Below, piece after piece: positions 11,100 through 21,500 of a stretch of 36,278 bases of DNA. Every line of letters starts with the position of its first letter. Position 1 is the first letter of the stretch. A program made the translations under genes and the position numbers. The DNA is from Purshia tridentata (taxonomy: Eukaryota > Streptophyta > Magnoliopsida > Rosales > Rosaceae), in assembly GCA_003254885.1 (NCBI GenBank), contig QANT01000101.1:1-36278 (forward strand), in the 5' to 3' direction. A model generated the notes under the pieces. That model was not told where the DNA came from and ran no database searches. It saw only the letters and a program-made list of their open reading frames with translations.

Positions 11100-11988
11100 G
11101 TTAATGTGGATGGTGCCTATGATTCCTGGTGAGACGAAGATGACGCTTTGATGGGAGCTCTCACCAAGCGATTCGTGGGTGATGTGTCCGTCTGAACGGA
11201 GCTTCTTGTAATCCAAAATGGGTCATATTTGCTAGAGATGTGGGGTTGCTTCCAATTGAGGTGGAAATCGACTCCTCGGAGGCTTGGAAGCAACTCTGCT
11301 TCTCAACGAGTCAGGGAGTGTTGGGTAAGGGTGTGCAAAAATCCGCTGGATCAAACCGTTAAAATCGGTTTAGTTTGGTTTGGGCAATGAAAAATTAAGA
11401 AGTCAAACCAAACCAAATCAAACCGTTTTTAATGGTTCAGTTGTGATTTGAAATTTTTACAAATCAATAAAACCAAACCAAATCGTTCATTACATTTTTT
11501 AAATTTTTTATATATGGCATATTGTGATTGAATTTTCATAATTGTGTTATTTACTTGATGCATATTCTCAAATTGATATTATTGCATGTTTTATTAGTAT
11601 GTTAATGTAAATTGTTCATTTGAATGTTTTGATTAGTGCTAGTTGAATTTAAAGTTTTTTTTTCTTGGTACAAATCGCTTAATCAAACTGGACCAAACCG
11701 GTTATGAGTGGTTTGATTTGGTTTGGTTTACAAATTATTTTTGTATCAAATCATATTGAACCAAACTATTAAAGTTTATTGGTTTGGTTTTCGAGATGTC
11801 CTAACGGGACTAAATTGGACTGCACTTGCCCATAATGTTGGGTAGTAGATGGTAATATTGTGGAGGATACTAAAGTTATTTTGCATATGACTCAGGCTGC
11901 TCAGTGTCCTCAAGAAAGAAATTGAGTGCCCAATGAGTTGAGCCGATATGTTATTTTGAGGGGTAGACAAATTATTGAGTATAACTGA
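11100..11988 (+). pseudogene. Decayed RNase H domain of a plant retroelement, split by a hAT-like insertion
   Basis: Conceptual translation gives pieces of the plant RNase H-like domain common in LINEs and in RVT-linked domesticated fragments: VNVDGAYDSW (first catalytic Asp region, from 11100), GALTKRFVGDVSV-stop-TELL (second motif, with Glu), then in another frame NPKWVIFARDVGLLPIEVEI and DSSEAWKQL (third Asp region, about 11210-11300). After the hAT element, VVDGNIVEDTKVILHM, then NELSRYVILRGRQIIEYN complete the domain tail up to 11988. Stops and frameshifts show that it is dead. The upstream reverse transcriptase was not found. Confidence 0.72.
11327..11835. mobile_element. 509-bp non-autonomous hAT-like element with 8-bp TSD
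   Basis: The element is flanked on both sides by TGTTGGGT (11319-11326 and 11836-11843), an exact 8-bp target-site duplication typical of hAT transposons. The left end is AAGGGTGTGCAAAAATCC. The right end in reverse complement is TTATGGGCAAGTGCAGTCC, a degenerate match with a shared GGG...GTGCA core. The subterminal regions are packed with CGGTTTGGTTTGG motifs in both orientations, a hallmark of a widespread class of plant hAT MITEs. There is no transposase. Confidence 0.8.
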
Positions 11989-12476
11989 TATAGATGTAAC
12001 CAATTTATATGTAAGAGTATTATTGGATAACATATTTATATATATATATATAGTATAGTATTAATAATTTTTACCCGTATTTTAATAAATGAATTGGTTA
12101 TATCACGTAATAGTATATGGATTTAAAAGTTAACATTTAGAAATGTGATTAAAAGAATGTTCTAATTGGCTTAAAGATTTGTTCTATAATGATCTTTCTC
12201 TAGTGTTGGTTGTTTCTAATAAATTACGATTAGATGAAAATTTGTTTCCATTATGCCACCATTCACGATGCCACGTGGCATTTTTGCAAAATAAAAATCA
12301 TGCAAATGCAGTCGCAGACAATAATTTTTCAAATAAATTATTAAATCTTTGGTAGTTTGTTAACAACTCTTCAATAACGCGCCATGGTCAGTTGGTGACT
12401 CCCAAGTTTCAGTAGTTGCTGCAGCCAACCTCCAAAACCCTTGTTCACGCTCTAACCCCGCCCTTCGCCGCCGCAA
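11989..12476. other. Intergenic region and UVH1 promoter
   Basis: AT-rich, with a TA microsatellite around 12036-12052. No gene is seen. The last 200 bp precede UVH1 and contain the G-box palindrome listed separately; the 60 bp before the ATG are CT-rich and probably 5' UTR. Confidence 0.5.
12268..12281. promoter_or_regulatory. 14-bp palindromic G-box upstream of UVH1
   Basis: ATGCCACGTGGCAT is a perfect 14-bp palindrome centred on the G-box CACGTG with GCC/GGC flanks, a high-affinity context for bZIP (HY5, ABF) and bHLH (PIF) proteins. It lies 196 bp before the UVH1 start codon. Light- or stress-linked control of the repair gene is an inference. Confidence 0.5.
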
Positions 12477-13749
12477 ATGGTCCAATTCCATGAACACATA
12501 ATAACCGAACTCCTCGACGACCCACCCAACGGCAGCGGTCTAGTCATCCTCTCCTCCGGCCTCTCCCTCCCCAAACTTGTCTCCGCTCTCCTCCACCTCC
12601 ACACCCCTTCTCAGGGCACCCTCCTCATCCTCTCTCCGCACCCCTCCTTCAAGTCCCACCTCCTCCACCACTTCCACCCCAACCCCATCCCCGAAATCAC
12701 CTCCGACCTCCCTGCCCACCACCGCCTCTCTCTCTATACCTCCTCCGATGTCTTCTTCGTCACCCCTCGCATCCTCATCGTCGACCTCCTCACCAACCGC
12801 ATACCCACCTCCCAAATCGCCGGTCTCATCTTTCCCGCCGCACATTCGCTCTCCGAAACCTCCACCGAAGCGTTTATTGTTCGGATTTTCCGGTCTCTCA
12901 ACAAGACCGCGTTTGTCCGAGCCTTTTCGGACAAACCCCACGCCATGGTTTCTGGGTTTGCGAAGGCGGAGCGGACTATGAAGTGTTTGTTCCTCAGGAA
13001 GATGCATCTGTGGCCGCGGTTCCATGTTGATGTTTCGAACGAGTTGGAGAGGGACGCGCCGGAGGTGGTGGACATAAGGGTGCCCATGACCAAACTCATG
13101 GCGGGAATTCAGAAGGCGATAATTGAGGTCATGGATGCTTGCTTGAAGGAGATGAGGAAGACCAATAAGGTTGATGTGGAGGACTTGACTGTTGAAAATG
13201 GGTTGTTTAAGTCGTTTGATGAAATTGTGAGGAGGCAATTGGACCCCATTTGGCATACCTTGGGGAAGAAGACAAAGCAGCTTGTGTCTGACTTGAAGAC
13301 CCTCAGGAAGCTCTTGGATTACCTTGTTAGGTACTTGCCCATCTTGGGTTTACTCTTTCTGGGATTGTTTTGCATTTAGTTTGTGCTTTGGATTGATAAG
13401 AGATGGATATGATTGAACTAGTATGTAGGAATCGATGCAAATTTTGGGTTGGTAATGGTTTTGATGATTGATTTTGAAATGTCGTTATTTGGGTAGATAT
13501 GATGCTGTAACTTATTTGAGGTACTTGGATACACTGCGAGTGTCAGAGAGTTTTCGTTCGGTCTGGATATTTGCGGAGTCGAGCTATAAGATATTTGAGT
13601 ATGCAAAGAAAAGGGTTTATCGATTTGTGAGCTCGGATGGTGTGAAATTGAGTGACCAGAGTAAGAGTTCGAAATCTAAGAAGAGAAAACTGAAGGGGGA
13701 TGTTGATAAGGAGCAAGGTGAGGAATTATTATTGTCTTCTCTCTTATTC

Positions 13750-13780
<31 letters not shown>

Positions 13781-16700
13781 GTTTGCATATTTAGCAGTTG
13801 GTGGCACTTCATCGACCAGTGCAAGTAGTGGGATAGTTTTAGATGAAGTTTTAGAAGAGGCACCAAAGTGGAAGGTCTTACGTGTGAGTGAGTGAGTTCC
13901 CATTTCTATGTGGTCATATTATTATTCATCCTTTATGAATGCACAACCTGTTTGGATCACTTTACCATTACACCATATGACAAAGTAATTAAGTAAATAT
14001 TAGTTGTGTTTCAACACTATTTCTGTTTCTTTTTTTGTTTCTGTTGGTTGTCTCATTTGCTTCGATTTTTTCAGTTTGAATGGCTATAGGGATGATGATG
14101 AAGTTCATAAATTTAGGTTTATCTACAATTCAATGGGTTAATTTAATTGCAGGAGGTTCTTGAAGAGATAGAAGAGGAAAGAAATGCTTCATCAAGAGAA
14201 GAACTTCTGGTTGAAGGTGATGACAATGATAGTGGCATCGTTCTAGTGGCATGCAAAGATGAACGCACATGCATGCAGCTTGAAGATTTCATCACGAATG
14301 GTCCACAGAAGGTTTCTTACTTTTTTGTTGAAGTGTTAGGTTCACTTTGTTTCATTTGACTTGCATTATGTGGTCACTTTTTCAAATAAATGAAAACTGG
14401 AAAATTAGCATGTGTGATGTTCTCAGTCAATTCTTCTGATTCAGTGAGATGTTTGCTTTTCTAATATGCTCAATTCTTTAACTTATTCAATTGATGACAA
14501 ATGGGAGCAAATATATAGAGAATCAAGGGAAAGGATATGCATGTGTTAGTTTTGAGGAAATTATAATCTGCATGCTAAGAGATTTTAATCTGAAAGAAAT
14601 TGCAGTTGTGAATAGATTTGCAAGCATTGTTTGTGTAAGGGGATTGTTCATCATATAGTTTCATACATTTATTGAACTCTTTAACCAATAAAAGAGTGGC
14701 TAGGTAGGGATTTTTATTTATTTATTATTTTAAGGACCCATTGGCCTTTAGAATCAATGATGCCCAAGCTTGTATAAAAGCTTATCAACCAGTTAATGGT
14801 TTATTCTGTTGTGAAGGTCATGCGGGAAGAATGGGAAAACTACTTGCTGGGCAAGGGAGAGTTGCGTGAGTTGCATACACGGTATAAAAAGAAACCAAAG
14901 AATCCCAAAGGTTTTGGGATTCTTGATGGAGTTGTTCATATAGCACCCCCAAAGAATTCAGAAGCTAGCAGCATAAACAAGCAGGAACATGAAGCGCTTT
15001 TGGCTGCTGCATCTGCAATTAGAAATCGAGCTAAAAAAGATGATGATGTTCAAGATGATCCTAAGCTTCCTGTTAGTGGCATAGGACGTGGAAAGGGAAA
15101 GGGAAAGGGAAAGGGAAAAGTAGTTCCTATAAAACCCCTACAGAATGCAGAAGGTGGCAGTATAAACAAGCAGGAACATGATTTTGTTTTGGATTCAGCA
15201 TCAGAAATTAGAAATCAAGCTAAAAAAGATGATGCTGGAGAAGATCCTCAACTTCTTATTAGTGGCAAAGGACGCAGAAAGGGAAAGGAAAAATTAAGGA
15301 ACAAAAAGGGCCCAGCTAATGCTAAGAGTTTGGGGAAGAAAGATGATAATAATGATAAAAATGTTATATCTGATTCAGAAAATGAAGGCCAAGCAGACGA
15401 AATAAATCAGGTAGTGACAGCTGATTCTAGTGAAGCTACAGGCCAGGGTGACCCTGTAGATGAGGGGATTTTGAGGAAGCATACTGGGAAAGCTGATTCT
15501 ACTGGACCCATAAATGCTAAGCCACTACCTCCGGTGCACTTTTATGCTCTAGAAAGTGGTCAACCTATACTTGACATTCTGAAACCCTCTATAATTATTG
15601 TTTACCATCCAGATATGACTTTTGTCAGGGAAATTGAAGTTCATAAAGCTGAGAATCCCTCAAAGAAGTTGAAAGTTTATTTCCTTTTCTATGAAGATTC
15701 TTCTGAGGTGCAAAAGTTTGAGGCCAGTATAAGAAGGGAGAATGGGGCATTTGAATCTTTGATTAGGCAGAAGTCTCTGATGATGATACCAGTTGATCAG
15801 GTTTGTTTATTTTCCAACATAAAGAATCTTCTTTGCAACCGTTCGTTGCAGATATAATGTAAATGGTTTTACAATCTGTTCCTGAACATGGTATTGATAT
15901 TGTGTAGTACCAATAACAAGTGGATAATGTGAATTTTCTTCAGTAAACCCATAAAAATGGTATAGCATTGCCTTGTTCTTAGTGCTTAACCTTTAGCCTT
16001 CGACATGGACTTTGTGAACTACTGGTTTTATTACTATTTCTCCAAATTGCTGTCGAGTGAATTTAATTTCATCTTTTTATTATGCGTAGTTCTATGTATG
16101 TTTTTTTCACGTAAATCATTTGAAATATATACTACTGGATTAATTATGGGCTGCTTAATGACTGATTACTCAGTGAACATGGCCTGCTGGTGGAACCTAA
16201 TTAAATAATATTTTTTGTATCATTTTCATTTATATATCTAGATTCTTTTTCTTTTGCATTATACTCTTCATGGTTTAGTAATTATGTTCCTGTATTTGTG
16301 CGGGTGTTGCCTGGAATTTACATCAGGATGGGAACTGCCTGGGATTGAATTCTTCACTAGAACCTCAAGCTATGTCATCCCAAAACTCTGTAACCAGAAA
16401 GGCGGGTGGAAGAAAGGAGGTTGAGAAAGAAATGCAGGTACCTTATCCTGTCCTACATTATGTTTTGTCTCTTTTAATAGCAGCACCATGTTTGTTCAAG
16501 AATTTCTCACCTTTTCAGGTCATAGTGGACATGAGGGAGTTCATGAGCAGCCTTCCAAATGTTCTCCACCAGAAGGGCATGCGCATAATACCAGTGACCT
16601 TGGAAGTTGGTGATTATATCCTTTCTCCATTAATATGTGTGGAGAGGAAGAGTATCCAAGATCTTTTTATGAGCTTCACATCAGGCCGTCTTTATCACCA

Positions 16701-17669
16701 AGTCGAAACCATGGTGCGGTACTATAGAATACCTGTTCTCCTGATTGAATTTTCACAGGATAAAAGCTTCTCATTTCAGGTAACCTGAATCATTTCTATT
16801 GAAACTGGTCAATTGGTAGGCTTCATGGATGCTAAGCCGGTTTGTTTTGTTGGATGTTTGGTTGCAGTCTGCAAGTGATATTGGTGATGATGTCACGCCA
16901 AATAATATTATATCTAAGCTGTCATTGCTTTTTCTACATTTCCCCCGTCTGCGAATCATCTGGTCTCGCAGTCTGCATGCTACTGCTGAAATATTTGCTA
17001 CTCTTAAGGCAAATCAGGATGAACCTGATGAGACCAAAGCAATGAGAGTTGGTGTACCCTCTGAAGATGGAATTGTGGAAGATGATGTGAGGTAAGATGC
17101 ATGTTTCTTTTGGGTTTTGCATGTTGCAGTATTAGGCTGGCATTCCAATCTCTCATGCTCCTGGAGGGCATAGGGAGAATTTACTCTTCTTAGCAGAGCA
17201 TATGGTCTATGAAAGGCTTCATTGTGCATTTTTTCTTTAAATAAATAATCAATCATGCATATTTATGGAGGAAAAAGCTTTTAGTCACTAGTGGTACATG
17301 TACCTGACCTGACCATGGAATGCCACTTTATCACCTGAGCTAAGGCTTGTGACCACCATGAATGGTGTTTCCATTTCTTCATATTAATGGGGTTGAATTT
17401 ATTGGTTTATTCATCCTCATGCTGTAAATTTGATGGCGTATTATGTTTTAAATTTCAGGGCTGAAAATTACAATACATCTGCTGTCGAATTCTTGAGACG
17501 ACTCCCAGGGGTGACAGATTCAAATTACAGGGCCATAATGGATGGCTGTAAGAGCTTGGCAGAACTTGCTCTTATGTCTGTGGAGAGGCTTGCCGAGTTA
17601 ATGGGTGGCCAGAAAGCTGCTCGGACTCTCAGAGACTTCCTTGACGCCAAGTATCCAACCCTGCTATGA
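12477..17669 (+). CDS. UVH1: DNA repair endonuclease UVH1 (plant XPF/RAD1 homologue)
   Basis: Catalytic subunit of the XPF-ERCC1 structure-specific endonuclease, which cuts 5' of lesions in nucleotide excision repair and acts in recombination; nuclear. Nine exons: 12477-13330, 13497-13717, 13795-13883, 14153-14311, 14817-15800, 16327-16437, 16519-16779, 16868-17091, 17459-17669; 1037 aa. The translation follows Arabidopsis UVH1 nearly end to end. Residues 1-~360 are the degenerate SF2 helicase-like part (e.g. AFSDKPHAMVSGFAKAERTM). ERCC4 nuclease motif: GDYILS (837-842) and VERKS (847-851), intact. The C-terminus (968-1037) is the tandem helix-hairpin-helix, including FLRRLPGV and LAELMGG, the ERCC1-binding region. 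It is longer than the ~956-aa Arabidopsis protein, partly because a linker segment of exon 5 is duplicated. The exon 3 acceptor is TAGCAG, so one Ala is optional; the AVGG form matches Arabidopsis. The exon 5 acceptor (GTGAAG) is weak but fixed by frame and conservation. Confidence 0.97.
14952..15300 (+). repeat. Tandem 63-codon duplication inside UVH1 exon 5
   Basis: Unit 1 (14952-15140) and unit 2 (15141 to about 15300) start 189 bp apart, an exact multiple of three. Unit 1 encodes NSEASSINKQEHEALLAAAS and RNRAKKDDD...SGIGRGKGK. Unit 2 encodes NAEGGSINKQEHDFVLDSAS and RNQAKKDDA...SGKGRRKGK. The units have diverged but share strings such as ATAAACAAGCAGGAACATGA. The repeat lies in the disordered linker between the helicase-like and nuclease parts. 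Confidence 0.9.
15090..15120 (+). repeat. GGAAAG hexanucleotide run coding Gly-Lys repeats
   Basis: About five GGAAAG units encode GKGKGKGKGK at the end of the first linker repeat of UVH1. Because the unit is six bases, length changes keep the frame. It gives a strongly basic stretch in the linker. Confidence 0.85.
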
Positions 17670-18539
17670 GCTTAGTAGTACCCTTCGAATAGTACAGTTA
17701 GCTAGGACTTGAGGGTTAGAAGTACTGTCTAATTTAGTCATTGGTGATTTTTATTGAGGATTTTTCATTTGAATATTGTCGTTGTGTTGAAGGCTTCTTT
17801 GGCCTTTTCCATGTTTGGTTCATCAAGTCAGTTGTATTTACAGATTAAAATCATTAAACAGATCAGTTTGCCATACCATTGGCAATTCATTGTACAATTT
17901 AGTTGTATGTGTAGGACATTTGGAAGCGCAATTTTTATTATTTAATTCAAAGTTTCTTTATGTATTTGTTTTCTTTTACCTAATCTATTTGTTGAACTCT
18001 CATGAGCAACCAAATATGTTGGGAGAAGTGGTGATGTACCAGAGAAGGGATTGGATCCTGATCCTTTTACCAGTTTCCACAAACTTTTGTGAACCCCTTG
18101 TTCCCTGCCTTCTACTAGTCCTGCAGTTTCTGCCTAAAAAAACAGATGTCTCAAATAAGAAAACAATGACTATTCACTACAAATCTTGAAATCAAGACCA
18201 TCTTTGATTTGGCGTTTCATGATACAAAATCTATAATAAATCAATAATGAAAGGGTGAATCCCTAGGAGTTTGAGTGTTTGAAGTTTACTAAATTGGAAA
18301 TCGTATTAAAAGCAGAGTCAACTTCCTCTTCCACCTAAAAAGGAGGACAAGTCGTTCCTTATTTCCTTACTAAAGAAACGGTGTCGTTTGTCTTTGCATT
18401 ACCTCGTTGCAACAAATTCAATGATACAAAATTGTACAATCTTATCCATCTTCTCTTCTACGAGTCTATCCATTAAACTCCCACCATCACAGTCTGACAG
18501 TCACATACGCAGCAGAAGAACTACAGCAGACAAACCGGT
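17670..18539. other. UVH1 3' UTR and DAHP synthase promoter
   Basis: The left part is probably the UVH1 3' UTR. The right part leads into the DAHP synthase gene, with a GC-richer leader in the last 60 bp. A near-palindrome AAACGGTGTCGTTT (18376-18389) about 150 bp before the ATG is a candidate promoter motif. No other gene is seen. Confidence 0.45.
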
Positions 18540-21500
18540 ATGGCTCTGACAGCCACAGCCACTGGCTCTGCTAACCTCACCACTCCAAACCCCTTCCTCT
18601 CTCGTACCCCCAAAAACCCCCAACTCCTCACCTTCACCAAAAAGCCCAACCCCACCACCACCATCATCTCCTCAGTCTCTTCCTCCTCCTCTTCTTCCAC
18701 ATATTTCTCCCCCGCTGGGCCCAATCTTGGGCCTCTGGACTGGGCCTTGGACTCATGGAAGTCCAAGAAGGCCCATCAGCTGCCTGTGTACCCCGACCCA
18801 GATGAGCTCCGAACCGTTTTAACCACCCTCGAGAGCTTCCCGCCAATTGTGTTCGCCGGGGAGGCCAGGAGGCTTGAAGGGTGGCTGGGCAAGGCCGCCA
18901 AAGGCGAGGCCTTTTTGCTGCAAGGTGGGGACTGCGCCGAGAGCTTCAAGGAGTTCAATGCCAATAACATCAGGGACACCTTCAGGGTCTTCTTGCAGAT
19001 GGCCATTACTCTCATCTACGGTGCCCAAATGCCGGTCATCAAGGTCCTGAGTTATTCTGAATTGGGTTTTTGTTCCACTTATCTGGGTTGTGAGTTTTGG
19101 TGTACATTTTTTGGGTTTTGTTCTGTGCTTGTTATTCTTTTGTTATGTTTTCTTAGGATTATTTTAAGTTCGACTCTGCACTTTGATGAATGAGTAGCAG
19201 GTGTGTGACCACCATGATCCTATTTTATATTATTAAATTTTTTTGGACAGAAAGTTTGTATTATTAATTAATTAATTATATACATTTCTCAATGCATATA
19301 TTGGTTGCTGAAAATATACTGGAAAGAAGTGAAACGTTGAATCATGCACGAGCACTGGGTTTGTGATGGATTAATGTAGTAGCTGCTGCATGCATGCACT
19401 CATAAACTATGATAATTGAATTCATGGCTGTCGTACTAGATTCTTTAAAATATTAAAAGTGTCAATGAAACGTATAAAATGGGTTTTATGCTTCTTTTCC
19501 TGTGCTGCCCTACTGCTGAATTCTGAGGATTTTGGTGGTGGTCCTTGCCATTAGATATTGGTACATTGGCGATTTGGGTTATTAGTGACTTGATCAGGTA
19601 GCTCTTGCATGTGTGGTTGTGTGTGCAGGAGCACATGCACATGTATGCTCACATGCAGGCATCCACCTGCTTTAATATAAGTATATAATTACTTACCTCG
19701 AACCTTTTACATGATGATCCAAACCCTGACTTACTTCGTCACACGTTTAACTGTCTGTGCCTGTCACTATGTATGTAGGGCCCAATGATTGGCATATGAA
19801 GCCTCATTTACAAATAGTCAAATCTAATGTTAGCTTTATATATATGACAGGTTGGAAGAATGGCAGGCCAGTTTGCAAAGCCTAGGTCCGATCCATTTGA
19901 GGTAAGAGATGGTGTGAAACTCCCAAGTTACCGGGGAGACAACGTCAATGGTGACGCCTTTGATGAAAAATCTAGAACACCAGACCCACAAAGGTTGCTC
20001 AGAGCATACCTCCAATCTGTTGGCACGTTGAATCTCCTTAGAGCATTTGCCACTGGTGGGTATGCTGCTATGCAGAGAGTCTCAGATTGGAATCTTGACT
20101 TCGTAGAGCATAGTGAACAAGGAAACAGGTATCTGATTTAAATCATATCTTTAGTTTCTTCCATTTAGTCTGCACTTCTGGGCATCTTGCATCTCTGACC
20201 GACACAGAGAGCTACAAGTACAAGCAGGCAATTGTTATTTGCCACTTCCTCAGATAGTTAGCATCACCATTTTAGTGGTCTCAGATCTTTTCAGTTATGT
20301 TCCTCCAGGGCCGGTCCTGACTGTTGGAAAGCCTAAGAGCAAAAATCTAAATTGGGCCTCTAAATTTAGTTGTACAAAAAAAAAAATTTTTTTTGTAAAA
20401 AAATTGACAATTTGAAATCAATATTTCATTAACAAAATTTAGAATCAATAACACCCGAATATCTTGTATCCAGTTCCTTTAATTGAAGATCGAATTCCTT
20501 AATTTTCTCTGTTAGACTGTGATTAAAATTTCCCCCACTAAAAGTCTAAAAGCCTAAAAGTGCTCACCACTCATTGGTCAATCAAAAGAAAAAGCAGAAA
20601 GAATAAAGCCAGAAGTTTCTTTCCTCAAGCAAATGAAGATATTTTTTTTAGCTCTTGCCTTTACGCTTTCTGCCATTCTTTAATCAGTTATCCATTAGTC
20701 CTCTACCTTTAGACTATTGCAAATGCCAAAAGTTTCTTTTCTTTGGAGAATAGAGTCAAATTATCAATCCCAATTCCCAAAAACTAACTAACCAAGCCTA
20801 CCTTTTAGGCCTTTTTCCTAATTACTCTAAATTTTTTTTATTTTTTGGGCCTTCATTGGGACTTAAAATAGGTCAATAGGGTCATTAATATATATGGTTC
20901 TTCATTTATTTTTTTTACAGCATAATTTATTTTTAATATATATATAATATAAATTTTGTGGCCCCTTTAAATGTGGGCCCTAGGCCATCGCACTCCGTGC
21001 ACTCCTTCAGGGCCGGCCCTGTGTTCCTCATGATTGTCATTGAATTTAAGCTTCTCTTGTGCGCTTTTGCAAAATTAAATTTTCTTCGGATAAATCAAAT
21101 GGGAGGTGTTAGACGTACTCTTAGAATTTCTGTTACAGTTGTTTAATGTGTAATAAATTTTGTGGGCCCCTTTAAATGTGGGCCCTAGGCCATCGCACTC
21201 CGTGCACTCCTTCAGGGCCAGCCCTGTGTTCCTCATGATTGTCATTGAATTTAAGCTTCTCTTGTGCGCTTTTGCAAAATTCAATTTTCTTCGGATGAAT
21301 CAAGTGGGAGGTGTTAAACTCTTAGAATTTCTGTTACAGTTGTTTAATGTGTTCCAGATTTCTTTCATCATGTGTCCTAGTATGAAATTTTTGTGTGTGC
21401 AACTATGCTTCAGTATATGCGTTGACAAAGGTTTGTTTCTTGTTGAAATAAATTTTGCCTGCTTGGGGATAGGTACATGGAACTTGCACAGAGAGTAGAC

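Noticed and set aside
12540..13256. Long minus-strand frames over UVH1 exon 1
   Set aside because: They are mirror frames of a GC-rich, stop-poor exon; the plus-strand frame is fully explained by UVH1.
20958..21498. Two similar plus-strand frames in DAHP synthase intron 2
   Set aside because: Their similarity comes from the ~204-bp tandem duplication; they are intron and transposon sequence, not a repeated gene.
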